From Hyaloscypha bicolor E (lineage: Eukaryota > Ascomycota > Leotiomycetes > Helotiales > Hyaloscyphaceae), in assembly GCF_002865645.1 (NCBI RefSeq), contig NW_020194541.1, positions 1 to 64,000 of the forward strand: a stretch of 64,000 bases of DNA, in the 5' to 3' direction. The translations under genes were made by a program, and so were the position numbers. The notes beneath the pieces were generated by a model that was not told the origin of the DNA, ran no database searches, and saw nothing but the letters and a program-made list of their open reading frames with translations. Of this stretch, positions 36,348-46,747 are shown piece by piece. Within the stretch, counting starts at the first letter, position 1; each line of letters starts with the position of its first letter.

Positions 36348-38177
36348 ATGGAAGATGCTGTCCGTCTAGATGAGCAGGCGTTTAAGGCGATGTACGAGAG
36401 AGGATATTGCACGTGGTTCAGTCTTTATCAGACGACGGCGGCAGAAAACAAAACCCATCCCCCTTGGTGGGATTCCATGTTTCGGCTCGATCATCCTACT
36501 TTTCCAAAAGAACTTGCGATAGACGCGTCATTCTCCAACACTGCTCTTGCAAAAGGGACATCTACGTGGAAAACCTCTCAGGGGAGTTGCGATCTACCAT
36601 CCTTTGATCAAGAATTCTTTATCCCAATCGCGTCAGATAGTCCAGTCACACTTGATATTTCGGAGCAGCAACAGCCTGCGTCCGCGTTCCAGCCATCACT
36701 TTTTGAGGATGACGACCATATTGCTCTGCTCGTACTTGCATGGACCTACATTCTTTCTGCCCGATGGGCCGAGATCATTCCCGGCGCGTCTGCCCCCGAG
36801 TACAGCAATTTCGAGGCCGAATGGGATCTTGGAAATACCCACTGTGGAGTGACGCCTACAAGTTCCACCAAATTGATCATAGATCTGGGCAATGTTGGTG
36901 ATGACGCCGCTCGGTGGTGGGCAGCGGTCCTCGCCCTGGAAGGCGGTTGGAACGCATCTATTCCCAGCGACAGAGGCGACATCCTCCACTCCCCATGGTC
37001 TACGAATCTGATATCAGAAAAACGCTTTACTCTTTCACGTAGATCTAAATCTCGACTCCTTCCAACTCAACATCCTGCGGCATCATTCCCCGCCGCATTG
37101 CATTACCTTTCCAGCTACTGTGAACTCCACAATATTGCTGAACAAATGCACGCCGCTTTGGCAGCAACATTACTGCTTCCTGTAGCCAGATTCGACAACA
37201 GAAAGATCCAATTGCCGACTCCTCAAGTTCGACGTAAGGTACCGGTTGAAGAGAACATCCGCAAAACCTCTTCATGGAGTGGGAATCTCAATCAACTCGA
37301 CAAGCTCCTCACTCTAAGCTGCAACGCTGTTGGAACGAAAGCCCTTCTCAACAGCGTCTTCTTTGAGCTTTCCGTGGAATGTAATATCTGCGGCACATGG
37401 TTGCAAGGCACCTTTGCGTTTCTCGACTCAGATATCATACAGGACCGGCATTCCCTTCTACGTGTTTTGATGGAGCGGGATGTGAGTCTGGGATTTTTAT
37501 GGCTTGGTGCGTTCATCATCGGAGCACAGACACGTGCCTTTCAAGAAGCCCGTCTGGGCTGGTGGAAAATTGACCTTCATGTTGCAGCATGGACTGGCAC
37601 CCTCATGTCTTTTATACAGCAGCCTGTGTCAACACTGCTCCCTGGGACAGGAGAAATTTTACGTGCTGACGAATGCCGCTTGATGTACCTCTCCCACGAC
37701 CAATCTTATAAGGTTGCCCCGCTCTTCCCGTTCGCTCCATTCGGTTCAACGTTATTGACCGACGCGAATATCGATGTTCGTCAACATGCACAATGTGGGG
37801 CAAACCACAGTCTCGAGTACGAAGGGTTGACCTGGCGTTGTTTGGGCGGCGAGCGCATTGCCACTTTGCATCTCCGTAAAGCTTCCTTACGTGCCAAAAA
37901 TGGGAATCCCGAATGCAACAATATCTTCATCGATTACGACAGCCTCGACAACGAGGATGATGACTGTTCAGAAATGGTGACTCGGAATATTTTCACTTGG
38001 CTGCGAGATGAGGATGGCTTTCCCGTTGCCGAGAGGGCCATTCGTGAACATGCGTGGATAGATAACTTGGACTCGGACGATGATGAACCCATTAAGGTCA
38101 ACGCTCGGTTTACAACGGGAGGTAATCTGCATGGATGGTTGTCGAAAACAAGGACTTGGCGGTCTAATTCGCTCTAA
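36348..38177 (+). CDS. 609-aa orphan protein, intronless
   Basis: I do not recognise this protein. It is one uninterrupted frame of 609 codons with normal fungal codon use, so it is a real gene. No signal peptide is seen. Trp-rich patches (WWDSM at 40, ARWWAAVLALEGGWN near 187), hydrophobic segments such as HIALLVLAWTYILSARWAEI (near 123) and SLGFLWLGAFIIGAQT (near 381), and an acidic stretch near 541-552 (DYDSLDNEDDDC) are visible. The hydrophobic segments contain W/E and look like buried helices rather than membrane spans. The SSTKLIIDLGNVGDDAARWW segment would be a good search query. Family size and function unknown; probably a lineage-restricted ascomycete family. Confidence 0.75.
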   Translation: MEDAVRLDEQAFKAMYERGYCTWFSLYQTTAAENKTHPPWWDSMFRLDHPTFPKELAIDASFSNTALAKGTSTWKTSQGSCDLPSFDQEFFIPIASDSPVTLDISEQQQPASAFQPSLFEDDDHIALLVLAWTYILSARWAEIIPGASAPEYSNFEAEWDLGNTHCGVTPTSSTKLIIDLGNVGDDAARWWAAVLALEGGWNASIPSDRGDILHSPWSTNLISEKRFTLSRRSKSRLLPTQHPAASFPAALHYLSSYCELHNIAEQMHAALAATLLLPVARFDNRKIQLPTPQVRRKVPVEENIRKTSSWSGNLNQLDKLLTLSCNAVGTKALLNSVFFELSVECNICGTWLQGTFAFLDSDIIQDRHSLLRVLMERDVSLGFLWLGAFIIGAQTRAFQEARLGWWKIDLHVAAWTGTLMSFIQQPVSTLLPGTGEILRADECRLMYLSHDQSYKVAPLFPFAPFGSTLLTDANIDVRQHAQCGANHSLEYEGLTWRCLGGERIATLHLRKASLRAKNGNPECNNIFIDYDSLDNEDDDCSEMVTRNIFTWLRDEDGFPVAERAIREHAWIDNLDSDDDEPIKVNARFTTGGNLHGWLSKTRTWRSNSL

Positions 38178-38365
38178 CGCACATTGGGGAGGTAGTTGTG
38201 TTTGCACTTCAGGGCTCGTTCTGTCCAAAGAGACTGAGGTAACCTGATCTTTTGTCTCACATCCAATTTAGACCAAAACAATTTCCCCAATCTCTCAACT
38301 TCTGAACACCTCTCCCCCTGACAGACTCCTGAATCACCAGGTTCATCATCTCAGTATGCCCAGTA

Positions 38366-38980
38366 TTATACTCTCCTATATATCTCTGACTGTGCTCCAC
38401 TCACAGCTCTAATAACAAGCCGGGAACTGTAGCCCATACGGTGGGTTTCCAGTGACGGATCCAGATGCCTGCCCTCTCGTCCAGACAAAAATTTCTCGAT
38501 CCAGACCCGGAAGCGTTTCAACATGTCCAGAATTCGACTTGCCGACATCGTCATAAGTGACAGATGTCCAACGGAGCAAGACACATCCTTGTCAACAATG
38601 AATGGTATATCTCTTACGAAGGCGGCTAGTGCTGATGCTAAACCAGAAATTGTAGACAACTTGTCTGTCTCCCTTGTCAGGTTTCTCGATGTGATCTCTT
38701 CAACAAGATCACACCATAGCGCGAAGATGTTCATGGGATCTTGAACATAGGCATAGGGGATTCGACGTGGCGCTATTTAGTCGTTGGCTCTAATGAGGTA
38801 TGCCGGAACTGTCTCCGCTGTAGAATTTAATCTCACAGGGTCAACTGTCAAGCGGATTTCGCCAACAAACACCCTTGACTCTGCATCCTCGCCCAGCTTT
38901 TGATTGCTGCAAAATTCTTGAATACAAGAGCTCCGCGCTGTCCTAAGAGAACCACCCAGTTGAAGTGACCCCGGATACAT
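38366..38980 (-). pseudogene. Truncated, decayed HET-domain (heterokaryon incompatibility-type) gene
   Basis: One minus-strand frame, broken by TAA at 38777-38779, carries the succession seen in the C-terminal half of fungal HET proteins. LRTARSSCIQEF is the position of the R-x-W-x-LQE box, with the Trp lost. Then WCDLVEEITSRNLT and DKLSTISGLASAL match the family pattern W-x-x-LV-x-x-Y/I-S-x-R-x-LT...DKL-x-x-LSGLA. Later GRHLDPSLETHRMG and AVSGA are a corrupted remnant of the APSWSWASVSG region. The N-terminal HET core is absent; homology fades by about 39000, before an AT-rich block. HET proteins mediate allorecognition cell death in mycelia. This copy cannot make the full product. Confidence 0.6.
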
Positions 38981-40930
38981 TTGATGTTGTGAGATTCCAC
39001 CGGAACGAATTTAAGTCACTGGATATGATCTGATTCGATTTGATTGTTCCCCTTTGGCGTAAGAGAAGGAGCCAATGGCTCGCACGATGCATGAAATGAA
39101 AACATGAAACCGGGGGGATAGAATGCTATTTAAAGACGATGCAATGAATAGGCAAGCCATCCTCCAATTGGAGGAATCGATTGCTGTGGGAGAGAGTTGA
39201 AGGCAGCGAAACTATTACGCCGCTACATCTTAGTGCTGTTCGGAATTTGTTACACAAGAGTTTAAGACCCCCTTGGGAAAAAGATAAACTTGAGTTTGGG
39301 AAAGTACGGGGTTTTACTTATGACTCTAATAAGTTGAGGGCTGATATCAGGCTTGGCAGAAATACCTAATTTCTGGTATCGATACTATCGATAAAGTATC
39401 AATTCCCGGAACCCAATTCCCCCCTTTAATTGCAATTAACTTTAGAACCACTTCCCTTATAAGAAAACTTTTGGTAGCACAAATATTCTATTTAATTTAG
39501 GCTTTCTATTTAGCTACTTATCTTATAGTTTAGACTAAAACTAGTCTTAATACGGCTATTTTAAGCAAAAAATAACTCGAGATTTTTATAAGGCTCGCTT
39601 ATAATAAGTATTCCGATAAGAGGTATAAATATAATAGTAAATTCATTAAATACAAGGGTCATTTTAAAATTAAGATAATATTAACTTTTATTATTAATAT
39701 TAAGTAATTCCTTTAATAGAAAGACTAGAAAATAAAGAAATTATATATAAATATATTATTATATAAATTAAATAATAAATAAAAGAGATAATTTAAGACT
39801 AAGTATTAATTCTTGTAATATCTAAGTAATACTATCTAGTATTAATACCTTATTAATACTAAAAGTATTTTTGCCAAGCCTGACTAATATTTAAATAGTT
39901 ATATTTATTTTTATATACTTGTAGTATATTAAAGAAATACTTAAACTATTTGAATTACTTAAGTATATACTTATTAAGTATTAAGTAGAATATAAGTAAC
40001 CCCTCTATAACTAAGCTTAAGTAGAATAGAATAAACTATTTAAGTAATTTAACTACTTATTACGTGATTTATTCTATTAAATATCTCTCTTAATATTACA
40101 AATATTATTAAATTATTCTCTTTATTATTTTACTTTACCTTTATTATCTTTTTTATTACTTAGAATTCCTCTAATACTACTTATTATATTAGTAAAATTT
40201 AATATAATAATTATATATTATTTAATATATATGACTTCTAAATAATAAATCTAAGAGAAAAGAAATATATAGGGCTTATTTGACTTCTGCTTGCTCTTAG
40301 ATAGAATATAGCCTTTTAAAGTAAGATTAAACTAATAATTAAATCGGGGAACTTGCCTAATATAATATATGCTTACACGTGACTCACTACTTAAGTTACT
40401 TAAGTATATACTTAATGAGTATTGAGTAGAGTATAAGTAGGATATATTTTGGCTGAGTAGAGTACGAGTAGGACGCACTACTCTACTCATTTGACACACT
40501 GCATGCTCGTGGTGAGTTCCAGTCAGAGAGTCGTGTTGTATGAGTGTCACGTGACCTATCATAAGGAATGATACTCACATTCGTAACGGCAAGTCTCAAG
40601 ATGCACAAGATGCACGCGCCTTCAAGGATCGGAAACAAATAGGAGAAGGAAGAAGTGCATATTAATACTCCGATTCAAGTTCAAAGGTGCTCGTGTGTAG
40701 TTCATGGTCACCAAGATACCGACCTTCCAAAATAAATGGATATAGAACAATTGTTTGTGAATGCCTGCTAACCGGCCATGATCAAATTCAGACTATTTTT
40801 AAGTGCTTCCCAGCTGCAACGAAACGAAATAACAAAAATTACCCTGCCAGCACACTCATAAATCATAGCTGAGGTAGAGCACAACCCACTTGGCACTCCC
40901 ATTGGCTGCTCGACACAACTGAGACAACCG
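38981..40930. other. Gene-free stretch with an AT-rich (RIP-like) remnant at about 39400-40350
   Basis: From about 39400 the sequence turns into the same TA-rich, CA-poor composition as the large retroelement blocks and returns to normal by about 40350-40480. No pol motif could be read, so the source repeat is unknown. A direct repeat is described separately. From 40500 to 40930 composition is normal and no gene is evident; it is the downstream flank of the minus-strand gene ending at 40931. Confidence 0.5.
39951..40443. repeat. Diverged direct repeat (two units of about 53 bp) bounding an AT-rich remnant
   Basis: 39951-40003 and 40391-40443 share ACTTAAGTATATACTTA, then (A/T)(A/T)(A/T)AGTATT(A/G)AGTAGA(A/G)TATAAGTA. 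The differences are mostly A in the left copy where the right copy has G, as RIP would produce. The right copy continues into further GAGTAGAGTA(C/T)(A/G)AGTAGGA units near 40429-40473. Could be a short LTR pair or a dispersed satellite. Confidence 0.5.
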
Positions 40931-43211
40931 CTAAAAAAAGCTTATTTCTTCGTCCTCGTCTGCAGCATCCTCCTCTACATCCTCTACATCCGCAGCCTGA
41001 GTATAGAATGGCTCGACATAGATCTCCGGATTAACATCGTCATTCAAACCTTTCGACTTGGATTTCGTTCTCGCCGCTTTCAGCCTCTCCGTGAACAACT
41101 TCTTGGCAATAAGCCAGGAGCCCTCGTCGTCTCTAGCTACAGGCACTTTGGTGTCCGATGTCGAGGTCTTGAGCGTCAAGTCGAGCTTCTCAATGCAGTC
41201 TCTCTGTGTTGCCTTGGCTACACCGGCAATGAATTCGGAGAGTGACGTCCCTTGAATCATCCCTTCGGGCCAAAACACCGTGGTGTCGCGAGGCTCGTGT
41301 GTGACGATGAAGAAGTTCATCTGAGGTTTTGGACGCTGTTGTGAGCGATTCTCGGAAGAAGAAACGTTGGCTTTGGTTTTCGGCTCTGACTCTTCATAAG
41401 TGGTTGCTGCTGGGGCTGTTCCGGGCTTCGTGGCAGGTGCGTTGTTCTGTACCTTAGATTGCCTAGGGGCGAATGGTTGTGGAGATTTGCTTGATGTCTT
41501 GTCTGCAGCGCTAGCAGAGCTGACTGGTGCATTCTGTTGCAATGGGCTTGGTCTTGGTGTTGGCTGAGAAGCAGATTGTATAGGAATCCTCGAAGCGTGT
41601 GCTGCTCCATTACGGAGATCCTTTTGCTGCAAACCCCTGGGCAAGTTGCCTGACTTGGCAGATGGTTGTGAGGATGGCGATACGGATGGTGCCTTGGGCT
41701 CAGCAATATCGTCCTCTACAGTTGGTGGTATGTACCCAGCCGTAGTGACAGGTGTTGTATGTGCACCCGCTGATGTGCCCGAAGGTGTAAAGCTTTTCTT
41801 CGTGGTCTTTATAATGATTTTGTGTGATTTCGGGGGCTTGTGCTGAGGGGAAGGCGTCTTTTTAGAAGCACGGGGAGGTGGCGGCATTTGAGAGGACCCT
41901 GATCCTGAGTTTGGCTTGCGTTTGGGCATGGCTATGGTCTCTCGGTGTATTTGAGATGTGTCAGAAGATCCGGCTTGTCTCGGGGGCTGATGACCAGAGG
42001 ATCCGAGATCCATATGGTTCATCATTGGCGCCACCGGAGCAATTTGGGGACTTTGTGTGTAGTCTTCATCCGAAGAACTGTCTTCGTTCTCCATCTCTTT
42101 CATCAGCTGCTCAAATTCGGCATCAGAAATGGTGTCGTGGAATCGTGAGCTTGTTCGAGCCCGAAGGCTGTATTTTGCTCTTCTCTTGGATGGGTTGGTA
42201 TCCCACATTTGTTCGGATTGACTCTGCTTCGAATGGAAAGAGGAGGTGTGGCTCGAAGATGGTTGCCTAACCACCGGTTCCTGCATATTGTCAGCTTATA
42301 CCGAGCCAGTTGATCACACACGAGACCCTTACTTGTTCATCCGGCATGTCATATATGTCCTTGGTTGTCGGCAGAGGGCGGTCACAAGGAAGAGGTGGGC
42401 TGCTGCCGAACGATCCTGAGAGATCTACAAAGTTTGAAGTTGGTGAGAGTGTATTCTCGGCCGTTCTAAATAGAATGTTAACACGGGAGCAGACTCGGGA
42501 AGGTAAGCGGTATCATACTCTGACCTCGGGCGTTTTCGTGATGACTTCTTTGTCTCTTTATCAGAAGGTGCATCGATGCTTGCCATACGCTGTGGCGTAC
42601 TCCCTTCCCTTGGAGACTCAGACTCTGAGTCCTTGTGATTCCATTGGCCATACGTTGCATTGTTCTTGAAGTATCTGTTCTGCTTGAAAAATAATTGAAC
42701 AAGAAGTTCTATGATTCTAGGAAAGGTTAGTGACCCACGATATTATTTAAACGAAGTCAAGTGGTGAGCTGTTAGATGTGCCGTACCTCTCTTTGTCGTC
42801 TGGATATTGCAGCTTGGAGTCATATTTCCAGGGGCGACTTGCCGACCAGAATCGTTCCGCATTATTTTTCTCTGCGAGAAACTTCTCTGCCAATGTATGG
42901 AGGTCTTTTTGCACGGCAGGCGAGTGCCAGTCAACCAGGCCGGTCGCTGGTCCACTGTTGCTCGTTCTGCTGTTTTTCCGCCACTCTACTGTTATGTCCC
43001 GGAAGGCATTCTTCACTGTGACAGGGGCGGCATTGAGGCCGAGAAGTTCCCTGATAACATCAACCGAAGGGATTTTGCCGAGCGCCATCAAAGGTTTTTT
43101 GGATGATTCGGTCGTCATATCTACAAAGTCGGTGGGTATCATTTGTGTATGTCGCAGCATAGAGGAGGAGGGAAGTAAGGAGGGGCCATCCTTTTTCCAT
43201 CGGGAAGGCAA
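40931..43211 (-). CDS. 701-aa orphan, probably nuclear, four exons
   Basis: Not recognised by name. Exons on the minus strand: 43211-42787, 42716-42519, 42465-42333, 42280-40931; introns of 70, 53 and 52 bp begin GTACGG, GTATGA and GTAAGG and restore one frame of 701 codons. The N-terminal globular part contains SVDVIRELLGLNAAPV and RFWSASRPWKYDSKL. A helical piece (RIIELLVQLFFKQNRYF) follows, then a Lys/Arg patch KKSSRKRPR (a likely nuclear signal). About 320 residues of Ser/Pro/Gln-rich disordered sequence lead to a second folded domain from about residue 573 (NFFIVTHEPRDTTVFWPEG) and an acidic tail (DVEEDAADEDEE). The layout suggests a chromatin or transcription-associated protein, but that is inference. 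Start could be the Met 31 residues downstream (43118). Confidence 0.72.
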
Positions 43212-43819
43212 AGCAAACAGGGGCGCCTACGCTAACCAATCTCGCTCACCTGGAACCAACAACCAACACCGACATCATCCACCAAGGATCGGAGAGGCCG
43301 AGCATACCACTGAAGCCTGATACGAGCCCTATATAATGACTCACACCCTCTATTACAACGATGGTGTTATTGGGGTGGATTAGATTGCAAAGCAAGATCC
43401 ATCCTAAGGAGCTTTCGTCTCCCACCACGACATGCACATCCCAACTCACCTCGTTCATTTTGAGTACGATTTGGTCCAGAGCCTGATTTTCTTACTTGAC
43501 TTTCTAATATCGCAATCCCTGAACTTAATCATTCCGGGTCACTTCCTATAGGGCGATTTCTCTCGAATCTGCCTTGCCATCTTCACTTCGTAAGCCAGCC
43601 GGGTGGGTGACATGTATGGTCAGCGTCTCTGGTCTACCCCACCCGAATGCACTAACCACGATCCGTGCACATTCTGTATCCCCTTTTCTCACGCCCCGAT
43701 CAGTCAATCCATCTTGCAATGACTCTGTCAACTCGGATTCTGGAGCAGGAATTGAACAAAATTGAATCTAAACTCTTCGTTTGAACCAGAGCGTCCTGTG
43801 AATTCCGAACGACGATAAA

Positions 43820-44452
43820 ATGAGAAACACAATTTGGTATATTCTGGCATCGTGTGTCGCTGTTGTACTTCTTCTATTTGTATTCAAAATCGGTATGTTG
43901 AATTGATATCTTCTATTAGACATTGAGAATTTTCCATCTTGGCAGTAGCAACGCGTTCGTTTGATCTCCGAGGACGAGTCGCGGATTGGTGGCGAGGAAC
44001 TGTCGTAATAAGAATTAATAGTTATAGCGAATCCAAATCCCATTCGGAGTGTGGGCTTGCTCTTCCGCGGACGAGACGACGTCGCCGGCCAAGAGAGGAT
44101 GACGATTGAGCTTGTCTCAAAGCGAGACGGGAGGGAGAACATCAATTCTCTTAAGATCATAGCTCCGAGAGGTTTACAAATTGCGTGGACCATGAATAAA
44201 AAGGTGCGTATCGACAAATAGTATGTCGCCTGCGACTTGTGCTAACAATGCGCCTCTAGTCTGCGCATGGTATCATTGCCTAATGAATCTGCACGAACGC
44301 CGTTTAATGCCGTATACGACCGCGACACGCTGGGCTTCAGGCCGGCTGGCAGAGGTAGACGACTGGCCTCTCCAGTTCGAGAAACGAGCGACGGGAACTC
44401 TTCGAGCAAGTGGAAGGAATATACGGGGACAAGTTGGGATGACACACAATAG
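43820..44452 (+). CDS. Small single-pass membrane protein, three exons
   Basis: Exons 43820-43892, 44028-44220 and 44260-44452 give 152 aa in one frame. The product starts MRNTIWYILASCVAVVLLL: a signal anchor with a very short N-terminal side. A soluble part follows (SVGLLFRGRDDVAG, RMTIELVSKRDG, LKIIAPRGLQIAW), then a basic, Ser/Arg-rich tail ending WDDTQ. Intron 1 (135 bp) runs GTATGT to TTATAG. Intron 2 is only 39 bp but has GTATGT, GTGCTAAC and CTCTAG. A competing GTGCGT donor at 44204 would give a shorter product ending within eight codons. Family not recognised; localisation to ER or vacuole membrane is a guess. Confidence 0.55.
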
Positions 44453-46747
44453 AATTTATTTAGCCAGGGAGGGGCGATGCAGGATCTGATTTACGCTTTG
44501 CCTGTAGAGTTGGGGTCCGGTCGCAAAGGCCACTCAGAAGGCAAGGAAGAGATTGTAGTCTTCATAGAGAGGCCTCTCTAGGTTACCTCAAATAGATATC
44601 ATTTCCAGTCAAGAGAAGCGGATTGAATGCTCAAATCTCGAACTTTTGCAGATGAAGGGTGAGCCCGTATGCCCAATCAAGGAGAAAAGATTCCAGTGAC
44701 GCGTATCAAAACTTAAGAGTAGACGCGTAAGGCTGCAACAGGTACCTCTTGCGCCCGCGTGAATAATACGGTGCGGCAAGTACCCGTCATAACACAATTT
44801 ACTCCTTCTCTTCCTCAACTCGGCAGCGCAAATTCGGAGACGCATATTAGAAAGTCAATTCTCCTTCAAACTACGACAGACCCCTATTGTTGCGGAAGAT
44901 TATGAAAATTTTCCTTTTATCACATTATAAAGTTGGTGTTCTTCAGCTGACCAGCACTCAAAATTAAGCGAAATATCCCCAAAAAGTCCATTTCTAGCAG
45001 CTCAAGTTAAGGCGATTCTAAGAACGATTAACTGTCGACCAGGCACATTTGGCCTCGTAATTTAACAGGATGCTCCCAGATCATTCAAAGGTGTCCGGCG
45101 TTCGGATTTATTCTTTTCAGGACATCTTTTTCTATTGTCACACAAACCCCTATCCGTTTTGGGAAAGACACTTAGCACGTGATCGTATCCAGGACAGATG
45201 CTCATAGCAATCTTGACCTGAAAATAAAATAAAAACGTTTGACTTTCTTTGACTGTCTTTGAAACAATTAATGCAGGCATTAATATTTCTTTAGCACTTC
45301 GTTCCTGAGCATAAGATTTGCAGGTTTGTGCCACAGACATAGCTTGCCTAAGCCTACAAATGTTGCGGGTGGAAGCCCTTAATTTTGGGCTCTCGGTCGC
45401 CAAATTCAAACGCGCTCCTGTCTATTCCAACCCCTACGTCCTACACTACGCAGAGGACACTACATTGCAGAGGAGATGGAACCATTAGAACGTAGTCCTG
45501 TAGGAAGGTCACTAGCACAATGAGCAGCATAAACACTTCCTTGGCGAGATACATTGTATTTGGAAAAATGTCTTGCTATGATTATGGCCGAAGACAAGGA
45601 CGCAGATCGCCGCATAAAGGGACGTGATTGGACAGCATTTGACGCCTTTTAAGAACCATTTCTTGCGCACTCAACACTGAACAGTCTGTAATTCCAGGCC
45701 ATTCTACTAAAAGTTCGCTGTAAGGTAGGGACAAGGGGTACTTCAGCTTTTCAGGGCTTACCCCTGTAGATACAGGGACTGCCTCGCTAAGAAGCCCTAT
45801 TCTAAGCCCCTCCTCACTGTCCAGGCGCTGTAGCTGGCAGCGCTATAACTCTGGGAGATATCTCTTAAGCAGAATGACAAGGAACTCCTAATAAACACTT
45901 CTCCAACCGTTCCCACAACGCACCAGCCCCAACAACGTGTATGAGTTCTACTCTTCCAAGTCCCTATATTACGAGAAAGTTCGGGATTTACCATATTTTC
46001 TTCACACATGTCGCAATGCCTCAGTTTCAGCAATCCCAAGGTCTCTGCGAACTTTGCACCAAAAACCTAAACCGGAGCTTCTCCGCTGGGGAAGTGAGAG
46101 ATAGCAGGGTACCCATTTATATCTCCCGCGTGACAGGCACCACTGTCCGATCCGACTTAGAAGTCATCTCATCAGTAAGCATTGGCGGGCTGTAAGCTGT
46201 GTTCTGAAATGTTGCAAGTCCATCCCATCGAAGTTTGCAATAGTTATGATTGGACAACTCGAGACAGCGGCGTCAAAGAGGCACTTTAGGATCTATTATT
46301 TCACCCAACTTCTAATTAAACAAATTTGCATTAATGCAGCTCTAGGCCCTCAGAAGATAACTAGACAAAGGTCTATCGTTCAGACAGACCATAATAATAT
46401 GTTGTTTGTGCTTATTCTGCCAAAGCCCCAACTCTTGAATAATATCATTTTACGATACTATATGGTAATCGTGTAATCATGTAATTATCTAGAGGACTTC
46501 GGCACCTTCCAAAATCCCAAAAAAATTATGACGATATGAGGCTCTATTACAATGCATTATCTGAAGCAATTCTACCAAACCCTAATGTACATAACGCCAT
46601 CTAAATGCATGGTATCTTCAGTCGCTGATAAATGCCAAGTCTCTCTCCGAAATACAACAGTTTCCGCGTTTTATCGTCTTCGCAGTCCACGTAGGCGTTC
46701 TTGCACCTATGGTTAGAGTTCTCGCCTTCGACGACCAGCACCCTCAA
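44453..46747. other. 2.3-kb gene-poor stretch
   Basis: Normal composition, only short ORFs. The best is a minus-strand frame at 45409-45062 (115 codons) with an acceptor-like TTTTATTTTCAG at about 45217-45228 and a Cys-containing end (SICPGY, GLCDNRKRC). No start context, signal peptide or donor makes it convincing. No RNA gene is evident. Part of it is the 3' flank of the transporter gene ending at 46748. Confidence 0.4.

Noticed and set aside
43246..43458. 70-codon minus-strand ORF upstream of the 701-aa gene
   Set aside because: Hydrophobic but with no supported junction to the downstream gene and no recognisable motif.
43546..43765. Overlapping ORFs on both strands near 43.6 kb
   Set aside because: Both strands are equally open over about 200 bp; neither shows splice sites or motifs that decide the case.
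45062..45409. Possible small cysteine-containing secreted protein on the minus strand
   Set aside because: No signal peptide or matching donor for the acceptor-like site, so a gene could not be supported.
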